From contig JBLHVI010000014.1 in NCBI GenBank assembly GCA_047630175.1, forward strand, positions 4,466 to 68,465: DNA of 64,000 bases, in the 5' to 3' direction. Origin of the DNA: UBA4582 sp047630175 (GTDB taxonomy: Bacteria; Pseudomonadota; Gammaproteobacteria; Pseudomonadales; Azotimanducaceae). This document shows, one piece after another, positions 1 through 8,291 of the stretch. The notes under the pieces were generated by a model. The model was not told where the DNA came from, did no database searches, and saw only the letters and a list, made by a program, of their open reading frames with translations. A program made the position numbers and the translations under genes. Within the stretch, counting starts at the first letter, position 1; each line of letters opens with the position of its first letter.

Positions 1-560
1 CCTTCGCTGGTGACGTCGACGCCAACACCAGGATCCGACAAGTCAACAATAACGCGACCCTCACCACCTTCGCCGCGGCGAAAGTCGATTGAGTTGACGC
101 GCGCGCCTGAATCGCTTTCCACAGACTGGGACATGTTCATTGCCGCTGAGGGCATGGCTGATGATTCAGCAGCAACATACCCACTGTTCTGTGCCATACC
201 AACCAGCAAAATCAATGTATTGCCTTCCAGCTGGGTTGAATAAGGAGTGAGCTCAGTCAAAGCAACAATCACACGCGTTCGGTCGCCCGCATCGATCACC
301 GTGACGCTGCGTGCGTTACCGCCACCCAGCTGATGGTACTTGGATGCAAGTCCACTACTGACGCCGGTCAGATCCAGAGCAATTCTTGCTGGTTGCTCAA
401 TGGTATATCCTGACGGTGTCGGCGGGCTCCCGTCGAACTGCATGCGAATCTCAGTTTTATCGCCGGGTAAGGACGAGAACTCAATACCGTTCATGGTCAC
501 CGCAGCGACCGCTGTAAATGGGAGGCAGGTTAGCGCCAATACAAAAAATCGGCCAAGCAT
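1..560 (-). CDS. pilQ: Type IV pilus secretin PilQ, N-terminal part (cut by window edge)
   Basis: This is the first ~186 residues of the outer-membrane secretin through which type IVa pili leave the cell. Translating the minus strand gives a signal peptide (MLGRFFVLALTCLPFTAVAA) followed by an AMIN-type beta domain (VTMNGIEFSSLPGDKTEI onward), with a second AMIN-like repeat beginning near residue 160 (VNSIDFRRGEGGEGRVIVDL). AMIN domains bind peptidoglycan in this family. The start at 560 has AGGACA just upstream. An in-frame ATG at 620 would put 20 hydrophilic residues before the signal peptide and is less likely. The gene lies directly after pilP in the order pilM-N-O-P-Q. The secretin domain itself is outside the window. 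Confidence 0.93.
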   Translation of the reverse strand, partial: MLGRFFVLALTCLPFTAVAAVTMNGIEFSSLPGDKTEIRMQFDGSPPTPSGYTIEQPARIALDLTGVSSGLASKYHQLGGGNARSVTVIDAGDRTRVIVALTELTPYSTQLEGNTLILLVGMAQNSGYVAAESSAMPSAAMNMSQSVESDSGARVNSIDFRRGEGGEGRVIVDLSDPGVGVDVTSE

Positions 561-646
561 AATGTGTCCTGTCTCTTTATTTGAATTTGCAAATACTGAT
601 ATTAACGCGGTGAATGCCATAAAGCGCCCCCAAAAATTTCGATTCT

Positions 647-1207
647 CTAGTCAACCAAACCTTTTAGCTCTAGCGTTCTCGGTCGACGTAGCCAGCCACC
701 TGCGCCATCGTTAACTATTTCTGTCAGATCAATGCGCGTGTCATTAATACTTTCAATCTGTCCCCAACTTGTTCCCATAAAGTCCCCTACCTGGACTCTG
801 TGCACGCCACCTTCAGCGTCTTGAACTAACGCCCACGAGCCGCCGCTCTGCTCAAGCGTACCGACCATAGTCAGTGACGAGAAATTGAAACGCTCAAGGA
901 ACTGTTTGACATGATCTTGGGGTGGTTTCACACCAACATTACGCCTTTGTTCAGCGCTTTTGGGTGGGACGATAATCGGTTCTTCAAATGGGCTACGGCG
1001 GTTTGCTGTGCCATATGTGAATGGCTCGTAGGAAGCAAACTCAGGCAGAGGCGCGATCCTCCCTTTCGGTTTGGCGTCAACTTCCGCAATAAATGCCTTG
1101 ATGTCAGCATTTTCATCACCGGATGAACAGCCCGTCATCAGCATCACTAGCACTGTTAATGCTGTGAGGCGCGCGAGCCTTGCAAACTTTCTGTTCATCA
1201 CTTTCAT
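647..1207 (-). CDS. pilP: Type IV pilus inner-membrane-anchored lipoprotein PilP
   Basis: PilP is the periplasmic lipoprotein that links the PilN/PilO inner-membrane complex to the PilQ secretin. The 186-residue product has a basic start, a hydrophobic stretch and a lipobox (LMTGC, Cys27), then a proline-rich linker (residues ~45-85) and the folded C-terminal beta domain with FNFSSLTMVGTLEQSGGSWALVQD. A second Met at residue 4 (1198) is an equally plausible start. The gene sits between pilO and pilQ, 86 bp before the pilQ start. Length and layout are normal for the family. Confidence 0.93.
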   Translation of the reverse strand: MKVMNRKFARLARLTALTVLVMLMTGCSSGDENADIKAFIAEVDAKPKGRIAPLPEFASYEPFTYGTANRRSPFEEPIIVPPKSAEQRRNVGVKPPQDHVKQFLERFNFSSLTMVGTLEQSGGSWALVQDAEGGVHRVQVGDFMGTSWGQIESINDTRIDLTEIVNDGAGGWLRRPRTLELKGLVD

Positions 1208-1271
1208 AGCATTACTTTCGCTTTATTCCAATTATCCGTGAGCCGCCTTTTGCTGATGCCCCTGATCATCC

Positions 1272-1910
1272 CTAGCGTTGCTCATCATTGTAACGATAGG
1301 TCTTGGCCAAAATGTTCATCCTCAACAAGGCTCCGGGAACATCAGAGCCACCTGCTCGATTGCCTTCCGGCAAGATCGTAAATTCGTGTAGCGTGACGAT
1401 TCTCGACAGGTCAGCGACATCACTGACGAACGCCCCCAATTCGTGATAATTGCCTGATACCACAATCTGTATCGGCTTCTCGATGTAGAACTCGAACTTT
1501 TCCTCAGGTCTTAAATCAATACTGGAAAAGTTAAGGCCATTTTTCAAGCCGACCAGCGTAATATCCTCGATCAAACCTGGAATTTCCGTGTCACTGGGCA
1601 GCTGCAGCAAAATAGTTTGGAACGATTGCTCCATTTCAACTTGTTGCAGACGATAACTTTCAAGGTGCGCCGATTCAAAAAACTTCTTTTCAAAATCCGC
1701 TCGCAGCGAGACTTCTTTTGCTTTCACACGAGTCAATTCTTCCTGCAAAGGCGTCACCAAGAAAAAATACCCGGCTCCCAGCACAGCAACGAACGCCAGC
1801 ACCCAAATAATCGCTTTGATTACCATGGGCCAAGAACCAACGTTGTTAACGTCGTTCAACTCATTAATGTCAAAGCCTTGCAAACTCTCCAGTAAGTCTT
1901 GCATCGCCAT
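1272..1910 (-). CDS. pilO: Type IV pilus alignment protein PilO
   Basis: PilO is a bitopic inner-membrane protein that dimerises with PilN and connects the cytoplasmic PilM ring to the periplasmic PilP/PilQ part of the pilus machine. The 212-residue product has a cytoplasmic N terminus (~1-26), one membrane segment (about 27-50, WPMVIKAIIWVLAFVAVLGA), a coiled-coil stretch (VKAKEVSLRADFEKKFFESA) and a ferredoxin-like C-terminal domain (FEFYIEKPIQIVVSGNYHEL). It starts 2 bp after the pilN stop, as expected for one transcript. Confidence 0.93.
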   Translation of the reverse strand: MAMQDLLESLQGFDINELNDVNNVGSWPMVIKAIIWVLAFVAVLGAGYFFLVTPLQEELTRVKAKEVSLRADFEKKFFESAHLESYRLQQVEMEQSFQTILLQLPSDTEIPGLIEDITLVGLKNGLNFSSIDLRPEEKFEFYIEKPIQIVVSGNYHELGAFVSDVADLSRIVTLHEFTILPEGNRAGGSDVPGALLRMNILAKTYRYNDEQR

Positions 1911-1912
1911 GG

Positions 1913-2479
1913 CTATTCGACCTCCGTCGCACTAGGAGAACCCTGCTGCACTTCGAGTTTGAATCGACTCGCCTGAGGTCCACTCTTCGGATCAGCAACA
2001 ATCCCCGTGACATTTGGCTTGTCAAACCACTCTGACTCATCAAAATTACGAAGTTGGCTGGAGATACGATTGTTAGATTCTGCAACCCCGTCAACGGATA
2101 TGGATTTCCCGTTGTATGACAGACTCGTAAAGTAAACCCGATCAGCCAGCCGCCTGGCCAATTCATCGAACAAACGAACAATCACCGGCCGATTACCCTG
2201 AAGTTCCTGAATAACTTTCATCCTCGCCAAAAGCTCATTGCGTTTTTGCTGGAGCAACTTGATCTCAGCGATGCGGCTTTCCAAAACCTTGATTTCAGCC
2301 GTCAAAAAACCATTGCGGTCGTCTTGGGACTCAATCTCACCCTTGAAATACTGCATGCCGGCAAACACCACCAGCGCACCTAATAATGCCACGCCACCAA
2401 GGACTTTTAGAAACTCCTGCTTGCGTTCCTCGCGTAATTCTTCCCGCCAGGGCAGTAGGTTAATTTTTATATCAGCCAT
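1913..2479 (-). CDS. pilN: Type IV pilus assembly protein PilN
   Basis: PilN carries the short cytoplasmic peptide that docks into PilM; here it is visible as INLLPWREE at residues 6-14, the family signature. A single membrane helix follows (about 27-45, LGGVALLGALVVFAGMQYF), then a coiled coil (~50-95) and a compact periplasmic domain that pairs with PilO. At 188 residues the length is typical. The gene lies 33 bp downstream of pilM and 2 bp upstream of pilO. Confidence 0.93.
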   Translation of the reverse strand: MADIKINLLPWREELREERKQEFLKVLGGVALLGALVVFAGMQYFKGEIESQDDRNGFLTAEIKVLESRIAEIKLLQQKRNELLARMKVIQELQGNRPVIVRLFDELARRLADRVYFTSLSYNGKSISVDGVAESNNRISSQLRNFDESEWFDKPNVTGIVADPKSGPQASRFKLEVQQGSPSATEVE

Positions 2480-2512
2480 CGCGACTGGCCCTCCAAGCTT
2501 GCAACATCAACA

Positions 2513-3589
2513 TTAATCGAAGCTCCGCATTGCCAGCCCGCAGGCTATCATCAAAGCCGGAGCATCATTATTGAGATTCACTTCGTTGACTTTTGATGAC
2601 AAAGACATGTTAACAAATGGGTTGGCGATCGATGTCGGCGTGCCAAGCTTGGCCGCCACCATATCGGCAAGACCCTCAATGGACGAGGTACCACCCGCCA
2701 AAATTATATGATCAACATCGTCGAAAGCGCTGGATGAATAGAAAAACTGCAATGACCGAGTCACCTGCTGCACAACAGCCTCTTTGAATGGTTGTAGTAC
2801 CTCTGTTTCGTAATCATCAGGCAAGCCACCTTGCTTCTTGGCAAGACCGGCTTCTTCCACTGACAGGCTATAGCGTCTCTGAATCTCTTCTGTAAGCTGC
2901 TTGCCACCAAACAGTTGCTCACGCGTATAGGGGGTTCCCGAATTGGTCAACACGCTGAGTGTCGTCATGGTTGCACCAATATCGATAATGGCAATGATCT
3001 GGTCCTCGCCGCCCTCGCCAGTAAACTGCTCGCGCACCAGCTCGAAGGCTCGCTGCATACAATGAGCTTCGATATCGACCACCTTGGCTTTCAGGCCGCC
3101 GAGCTCAAGTGCCGCTTCGCGCATCTCGACGTTCTCTCGTCGGCAAGCGGCTAACAGCACTTCTACTTGATCCTCGGCGCGGGGCGAGATCCCCTGCACT
3201 TCAAAGTCTAACGCGACCTCTTCCAAAGGATAGGGGATGTATTGATCAGCCTCATTTCGCAGGTTCGTTTCCATCTCATCCTCGCTCAAATTGGCGGGCA
3301 TCTCGATAGTCCGAGTAATAACAGCAGAGCCAGCGACAGCCACAGCCGCCAGTTTGACCTTAGTCTTGGCGCGCTCGATAAGACGCTGAATGGCCTCACC
3401 AACACCCTCGACGTCACTGATATTTTTTTCCACAACCGCATTTTCAGGCAACGGCTCGACACCGTAGCTTTCGACACGGTACTTGCCACCGGAACGGCTT
3501 AACTCCAACAATTTTACCGATGTAGAGCTGATATCCAGCCCGAGCATGGTATTCGGTCCCTTGTTCAAAAAGCTAAACACTATGGACAT
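2513..3589 (-). CDS. pilM: Type IV pilus cytoplasmic actin-like protein PilM
   Basis: PilM is a cytoplasmic actin/FtsA-fold ATP-binding protein that forms a ring at the base of the pilus by gripping the PilN tail. The 358-residue product shows the phosphate-1 loop region (LGLDISSTSVKLLEL, residues 16-30), an IAIIDIGATMTTLSVL phosphate-2 segment near 200 and the adenosine motif HIILAGGTSSIEGL near 290. The upstream Met was kept because family members carry a short tail (here FSFLNKGPNTM) before this motif. It is the first gene of pilMNOPQ and is divergent from the PBP1A gene, with 295 bp between the two starts. Confidence 0.94.
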   Translation of the reverse strand: MSIVFSFLNKGPNTMLGLDISSTSVKLLELSRSGGKYRVESYGVEPLPENAVVEKNISDVEGVGEAIQRLIERAKTKVKLAAVAVAGSAVITRTIEMPANLSEDEMETNLRNEADQYIPYPLEEVALDFEVQGISPRAEDQVEVLLAACRRENVEMREAALELGGLKAKVVDIEAHCMQRAFELVREQFTGEGGEDQIIAIIDIGATMTTLSVLTNSGTPYTREQLFGGKQLTEEIQRRYSLSVEEAGLAKKQGGLPDDYETEVLQPFKEAVVQQVTRSLQFFYSSSAFDDVDHIILAGGTSSIEGLADMVAAKLGTPTSIANPFVNMSLSSKVNEVNLNNDAPALMIACGLAMRSFD

Positions 3590-3884
3590 CCTGTGAAATT
3601 TCTAATTAGTACACGTACTTACGGTCATTACATGTAATACTACATTAAATAACACTCTTAATCGCAGCGCAAACTGTTTAATTAAAATTTGGTTGAAAAA
3701 AATCGCCTAATCACTTCATTTAATTATCAATTTTCCTCTTTGCAAGTTAGCAGAGCATCTCATACTTGTCGCCTCACTCCGACCGTAATCCTACTTTTAT
3801 CCGCCAGAAGCTTTATAGTGCTACTGCACTGCAGTATTTGCATCGCGCTATTCATCACCAGACTCGAGGTTCAATAATCTGCCT
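3590..3884. promoter_or_regulatory. Divergent intergenic region pilM / PBP1A
   Basis: This AT-richer 295-bp spacer separates the outward-facing pilM and PBP1A genes and must hold both promoters. I cannot assign convincing -35/-10 boxes or an operator. No ORF here looks coding. Confidence 0.5.
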
Positions 3885-6260
3885 ATGTGGCGCTTTGGCT
3901 CTATCATTCTATGGTCCACAACGGCTTTATGCTGTGGCGCTGTTCTCATTCTTGCCGCAGCGTATCTGTACCTAAACCCACAAATACCCGATGCCAGCAC
4001 CTTTAAAAACGTCAAACTAAGGGCGCCTCTGAGCATTTTTTCAGCCGATGACAAGCTCATCCAAGAATTCGGCGAGCGTTTGGTACCGGTCACATTTGAA
4101 GAAATACCCCCGTTATTCATCAGCGCACTGCTCGACACCGAGGACAAGCGTTTCTTCGAGCACTCAGGCATTGACCTAATCACCTTAGCAAATGCCTCAT
4201 GGCAGCTAATTCGCAATAAGGGCGCCATTCGCACTGGCGCTAGCACGATTACCATGCAGCTAGTGAAAAACATTTCCGGCGAAACTGAGCAGCGCTTTAT
4301 CCGCAAGTTTAAAGAGATGCTGCTGGCCCTGAAAATAGAGCAGGAGCTCAGTAAAGAAGAAATTCTCGCGCTATATCTCAACATTATTCCCTTTGGAAAG
4401 CACGCTTTCGGCATTCAAGCCGCAGCCAACACCTATTATGGTAAAGACATGGGGCAACTGAACTTGCCGCAATTAGCCATGCTAGCGGGTATACCTCAGG
4501 CCCCGGAGGCAGGCAACCCTATAAACGGTCCCGAGCGTGCACTGATTCGCCGCAACTTAGTACTTATGCGCATGTTTGAGCAGGGGTCCATTAACCAAAC
4601 TGACTACGACAGCGCCACTGCAACCGCTATTACCGCTGAGGTCTACGACAGGGACATCGAGCTTCCAGCGCTTTATTTGGCTGAAATGGTAAGGAAGCGC
4701 TTACTAAGTGACTACGGCAGTAATGTCTATAACGAAGGCCTGATCGTGCGCACCACCCTCGACAGCACCAAACAACTCGCTGCAGAACAGGCAGTTATTC
4801 AGCAACTCAATGCCTATGATCGTCGGCACGGGTATCGCGGCCCTGAAGCACGCGCTGTCCAAGGTACCGATCAGTTTCTGGCGGCGCCAGAGTATGGCTA
4901 CCCGAACAACTGGCTGGATACTTTGAAAGCGGCTCGCATTGTCGGCGATCAGCACCCAGGGATTGTTGTCAACGTCAGGGATCAATCCATCGACGTGCTC
5001 ACCCGCGACCAAAATCTGATAACACTGCAGTGGGGCGCCTTAAATTGGGCCCGCCCCTACATTAACGTCAATAGCCGAGGACCTGCTCCGCGATCAGCAG
5101 CAGACATCGTCGGCCCGGGGGATTTGATTCGAATACAGGTAGATACAGAGCAAGGATGGGTCCTCGGGCAGGTACCCGCGATTCAGGGCGCACTGGTGTC
5201 GCTCGACCCTACAGACGGCGCTATCAAGGCACTGGTTGGCGGCTATGACTTTAGCACCAAACAATTTAACCATGCGACTCAGGCCCACCGTCAGCCCGGC
5301 TCAAATTTTAAACCATTTTTCTATGCTGGCGCCCTAGAGAACGGGCTAACTGCGGCCTCCATATACAATGATGCCCCTGTCGTACTCCCCGGTGGCGAGC
5401 AAGAAGAAGTCTATCGGCCAACAAACTCGGGCGACGTTTTTCATGGCAACATCCGCTTGCGGGAAGCACTATACCGCTCCATCAACCTCGTCTCGCTACG
5501 CGTTATTTTAGATTTTGGGCCGAAGAACACTATCGACTATGTCAAACGCTTCGGCTTTGACACCAGCAACTTCCCCTCCAACGTTCAACTAGCCTTCGGC
5601 GGCGGAACGATCGCACTTACGCCGCTGGAAATAGCCACGGGCTACGCAGCTTTTGCGAATGGTGGCTATAAAGTTGAGCCCTACTTCATTCAGGAGATTG
5701 ATTCATACAACTTCGACCCGGTTTTTGTTGCTAACCCGACAAAGGTCTGCGGAACAGTCTGCGGCGATCATTCACCTGCCACGGCGATCATCGAACCACG
5801 GGTAGCCTATATTATGAACAGTATTTTAAATGACGTTATGCGCAGGGGCACAGGAACCAAAGCAACCCGGGCGTTGAATCGCACAGACTTGAAAGGCAAA
5901 ACGGGCACCACCAACGATGCCGACATTTGGTTCTCTGGCTTCACCCGTGACCTGGTAGCAACGACGTGGGCAGGCTTTAGCGATAATAGTCCGGTGGGAT
6001 CCAGAGAATGGGGTTCGACCACACCGATTGAGACTTGGATCGCTTACATGCGTGAAGCGTTACCCGCGGAATCCGACTCTACCACCCTACCCCTACCCGA
6101 CCGCATGGTTACGCTGAGGATTGATCCGGCGACTGGTCAGCGCGCAGAGCCAGGAGATCCCGACGCGATCTTTGAAATGTTCCGCGAGGAGCAGGCTCCG
6201 CCGCCCAAGCTAGCCAACAAAGTAACGCCAGAATCACGCCCCCTACAACAGATTTTCTAA
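3885..6260 (+). CDS. mrcA: Penicillin-binding protein 1A (bifunctional transglycosylase/transpeptidase)
   Basis: This class A penicillin-binding protein polymerises lipid II into glycan strands and cross-links the peptides at the periplasmic face of the inner membrane. The 791-residue product has one N-terminal membrane anchor (about 6-28), a family 51 glycosyltransferase domain with the catalytic-Glu motif EDKRFFEH (residues 86-93) and the GASTITMQLVKN segment, an OB-like insert typical of PBP1A (~310-430), and a transpeptidase domain with S473NFK, S532IN and K672TG. All catalytic motifs are intact. The head-to-head arrangement with pilMNOPQ is the usual one in Pseudomonas-type genomes (often called ponA). 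Confidence 0.96.
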   Translation: MWRFGSIILWSTTALCCGAVLILAAAYLYLNPQIPDASTFKNVKLRAPLSIFSADDKLIQEFGERLVPVTFEEIPPLFISALLDTEDKRFFEHSGIDLITLANASWQLIRNKGAIRTGASTITMQLVKNISGETEQRFIRKFKEMLLALKIEQELSKEEILALYLNIIPFGKHAFGIQAAANTYYGKDMGQLNLPQLAMLAGIPQAPEAGNPINGPERALIRRNLVLMRMFEQGSINQTDYDSATATAITAEVYDRDIELPALYLAEMVRKRLLSDYGSNVYNEGLIVRTTLDSTKQLAAEQAVIQQLNAYDRRHGYRGPEARAVQGTDQFLAAPEYGYPNNWLDTLKAARIVGDQHPGIVVNVRDQSIDVLTRDQNLITLQWGALNWARPYINVNSRGPAPRSAADIVGPGDLIRIQVDTEQGWVLGQVPAIQGALVSLDPTDGAIKALVGGYDFSTKQFNHATQAHRQPGSNFKPFFYAGALENGLTAASIYNDAPVVLPGGEQEEVYRPTNSGDVFHGNIRLREALYRSINLVSLRVILDFGPKNTIDYVKRFGFDTSNFPSNVQLAFGGGTIALTPLEIATGYAAFANGGYKVEPYFIQEIDSYNFDPVFVANPTKVCGTVCGDHSPATAIIEPRVAYIMNSILNDVMRRGTGTKATRALNRTDLKGKTGTTNDADIWFSGFTRDLVATTWAGFSDNSPVGSREWGSTTPIETWIAYMREALPAESDSTTLPLPDRMVTLRIDPATGQRAEPGDPDAIFEMFREEQAPPPKLANKVTPESRPLQQIF

Positions 6261-6333
6261 AATCCGCGCCCGTCGGCTACGCGCTTGCCGCCCCAGCGAC
6301 ACGGCTTGTCATGCGCGGAGGGAGGTAGAACGA

Positions 6334-7584
6334 TTACTCGTAGACTGGCAAAACATTGATTCGAGCGACCCCAGAGTCAATCGCCGCCTGAGCCACTGCG
6401 GTGGAAACTCGATGTTTGAGGCGCGGATCCAAAGGCTTAGGGATAATGTAGTCTGGACCAAAAACCAGGCTGTCGACGTCATCATAAGCCGCAATCACCT
6501 CAGGCAAGGCAGGCTCTTTGGCCAGATCACGAATAGCGTGGACTGCAGCCATCTTCATGGCTTCATTTATCTCGCGAGCGCGCACATCTAGCGCGCCGCG
6601 AAAAATAAAGGGAAAACACAGCACATTATTAACTTGATTCGGATAATCAGAACGCCCGGTCGCCATAATTACGTCATCCCGAATCGACCGCGCCAACTCC
6701 GGCTTAATCTCTGGATCTGGATTTGCCATGGCGAATATAATAGGCTGCGGCGCCATATTCAATAAGCTTTGTTCGTCGAGCAAGTTCGCCCCCGACACAC
6801 CAATAAATACATCCGCGTCTTCACACGCGTCAGCTAGCGTGCGTTTATTTGTCACCTGCGCGTACAGGCGTTTCTCGTCATTTAGTCCCTCACGCTCGGC
6901 ATGAATCACACCCTTAGAATCGAGCATATAAATATTGCCTTTGTCCGCGCCCAACACCACGAGCAAATTCATAATCGCATTTGCCGCTGCACCTGCGCCA
7001 AGACAAACGATCCGAGCAGCACTTAACGCCTTGCCACGCAATTCTAGGGCATTCAATAGTCCTGCGGCAGCCACAATCGCGGTACCGTGTTGGTCGTCGT
7101 GGAATACCGGTATATCAAGCATCGCTTTGAGTCGACGCTCAATCTCAAAACAGGCTGGCGCAGCAATATCTTCGAGATTGATACCACCGAAAGTGTGGGC
7201 AATCAGAGCCACTGTATTCACCATTTCATCGACATTTTCTGTCGCTACTTCAATGTCAAAGCAATCGATGTCTGCGAAGCGTTTGAACAACAAAGCCTTT
7301 CCTTCCATAACAGGCTTACTTGCTAGCGCGCCCAGATTACCTAAGCCCAGAATCGCCGTGCCGTTACTGATCACGCCGACCAAGTTACCTTTAGCGGTGT
7401 AGCGGTAAGCCATCTCGGGGTCCGCAGCGATTTCTTTTACCGGCTCGCCAACACCCGGTGAGTAGGCCAGCGCCAGATCATCGGCGTTCAAGGCACGGGT
7501 CGTGAGCGCTAGCGCTATTTTTCCCGGCGTTGGCTCTGCGTGATAACGAAGGGCACGGTCTCGCATTGTCTCTTTCTCAGTCAT
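6334..7584 (-). CDS. maeB: Malic enzyme (oxaloacetate-decarboxylating malate dehydrogenase)
   Basis: The enzyme converts malate to pyruvate and CO2 while reducing NAD(P)+. The 416-residue product shows the N-terminal malic domain (LAYSPGVGEPVKEI; NGTAILGLGNLGALASKPVM; DIDCFDIEV) and a C-terminal NAD-binding domain with the dinucleotide loop VCLGAGAAANAIMNLL. It lacks the ~330-residue phosphotransacetylase-like tail of Escherichia coli MaeB and matches the shorter form found in pseudomonads. Cofactor preference cannot be read from sequence with certainty. It converges with the PBP1A gene and lies downstream of rpmE, from which a terminator hairpin separates it. Confidence 0.9.
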   Translation of the reverse strand: MTEKETMRDRALRYHAEPTPGKIALALTTRALNADDLALAYSPGVGEPVKEIAADPEMAYRYTAKGNLVGVISNGTAILGLGNLGALASKPVMEGKALLFKRFADIDCFDIEVATENVDEMVNTVALIAHTFGGINLEDIAAPACFEIERRLKAMLDIPVFHDDQHGTAIVAAAGLLNALELRGKALSAARIVCLGAGAAANAIMNLLVVLGADKGNIYMLDSKGVIHAEREGLNDEKRLYAQVTNKRTLADACEDADVFIGVSGANLLDEQSLLNMAPQPIIFAMANPDPEIKPELARSIRDDVIMATGRSDYPNQVNNVLCFPFIFRGALDVRAREINEAMKMAAVHAIRDLAKEPALPEVIAAYDDVDSLVFGPDYIIPKPLDPRLKHRVSTAVAQAAIDSGVARINVLPVYE

Positions 7585-7721
7585 GTTTCTTCACTCCACT
7601 CAATTGCTCGTATGCCCAATATCTATTAATGCCGCAGTTAGTCCCAACGACCCGAACCTGTTGTGTCGACCAGGCTTTTTCATAAACCGCACTGAAAACG
7701 CACATGCTAAAGAGTACTCAA

Positions 7722-7753
7722 AAAAAAAGGCGCCTGTGGAGGCACCTTTTTTT
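7722..7753 (-). terminator. Intrinsic terminator of rpmE
   Basis: A stem with arms GGCGCCT / AGGCACC (one mismatch) and loop GTGG is flanked by A8 on one side and T7 on the other. It can therefore work on either strand. It lies about 90 bp past the rpmE stop and before the malic enzyme start. Confidence 0.8.
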
Positions 7754-7843
7754 GTGTTGCTTACTTTCGCCTGCATGACTGCTGGTTCCATTGGTTAGAC
7801 GCGTTAGCATCGTTAACCATAAGGACGCGGGTATCGCTATCGC

Positions 7844-8059
7844 CTACTTAGCTGCGCCACGACCGCCGAAACGCTTGTTAAAGCGATCAATTCGACCTGC
7901 AGTATCAAGGATCTTCTGTTTACCTGTGTAGAACGGATGGCACTGTGAACAAACGTCCAAGTGAATGTCTGCACAAACGGTTGAACTCGTCTGAATGACA
8001 TGTCCACAGCTACAGTCGGCCGTAATTGTCTTATATTCGGGGTGTATTTCTGGCTTCAT
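7844..8059 (-). CDS. rpmE: 50S ribosomal protein L31, zinc-binding type
   Basis: L31 is a small protein of the large ribosomal subunit that contributes to the bridge with the small subunit. The 71-residue product starts MKPEIHPEYKTITADCSCG and has the four zinc-ligand cysteines of the C+ type (C16, C18, C37, C40), followed by the conserved HPFYTGKQKILDTAGRIDRF. The presence of all cysteines makes this the zinc-containing form. It is a single gene, divergent from priA. Confidence 0.97.
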   Translation of the reverse strand: MKPEIHPEYKTITADCSCGHVIQTSSTVCADIHLDVCSQCHPFYTGKQKILDTAGRIDRFNKRFGGRGAAK

Positions 8060-8291
8060 TTTAATTACCTGACTTTCGCAAGGGGGCGAATGATACCAGA
8101 GAATTTCTTAATGGCAAGCACGATTATCAGCAGACCTACAACATCCACGGTAACGACGATGTTGGTACCCACTATTCAACATCGCATGCCTTCGTAAAAC
8201 AGTGACCTAAGTTTAGGATGAACGGGTCACCAGCAGACAAATTAGGCATAATACCTACTGCATCCTGTAACCATCTTTGAAATCCGGCGTT

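Noticed and set aside
3848..4414. 188-codon minus-strand ORF opposite the PBP1A start
   Set aside because: Antisense to the glycosyltransferase domain of PBP1A; product is a Ser/Arg-rich shadow.
6334..7584. Truncated MaeB because the phosphotransacetylase domain is missing
   Set aside because: The ~420-residue form is a normal variant in pseudomonads and ends in a proper stop codon.
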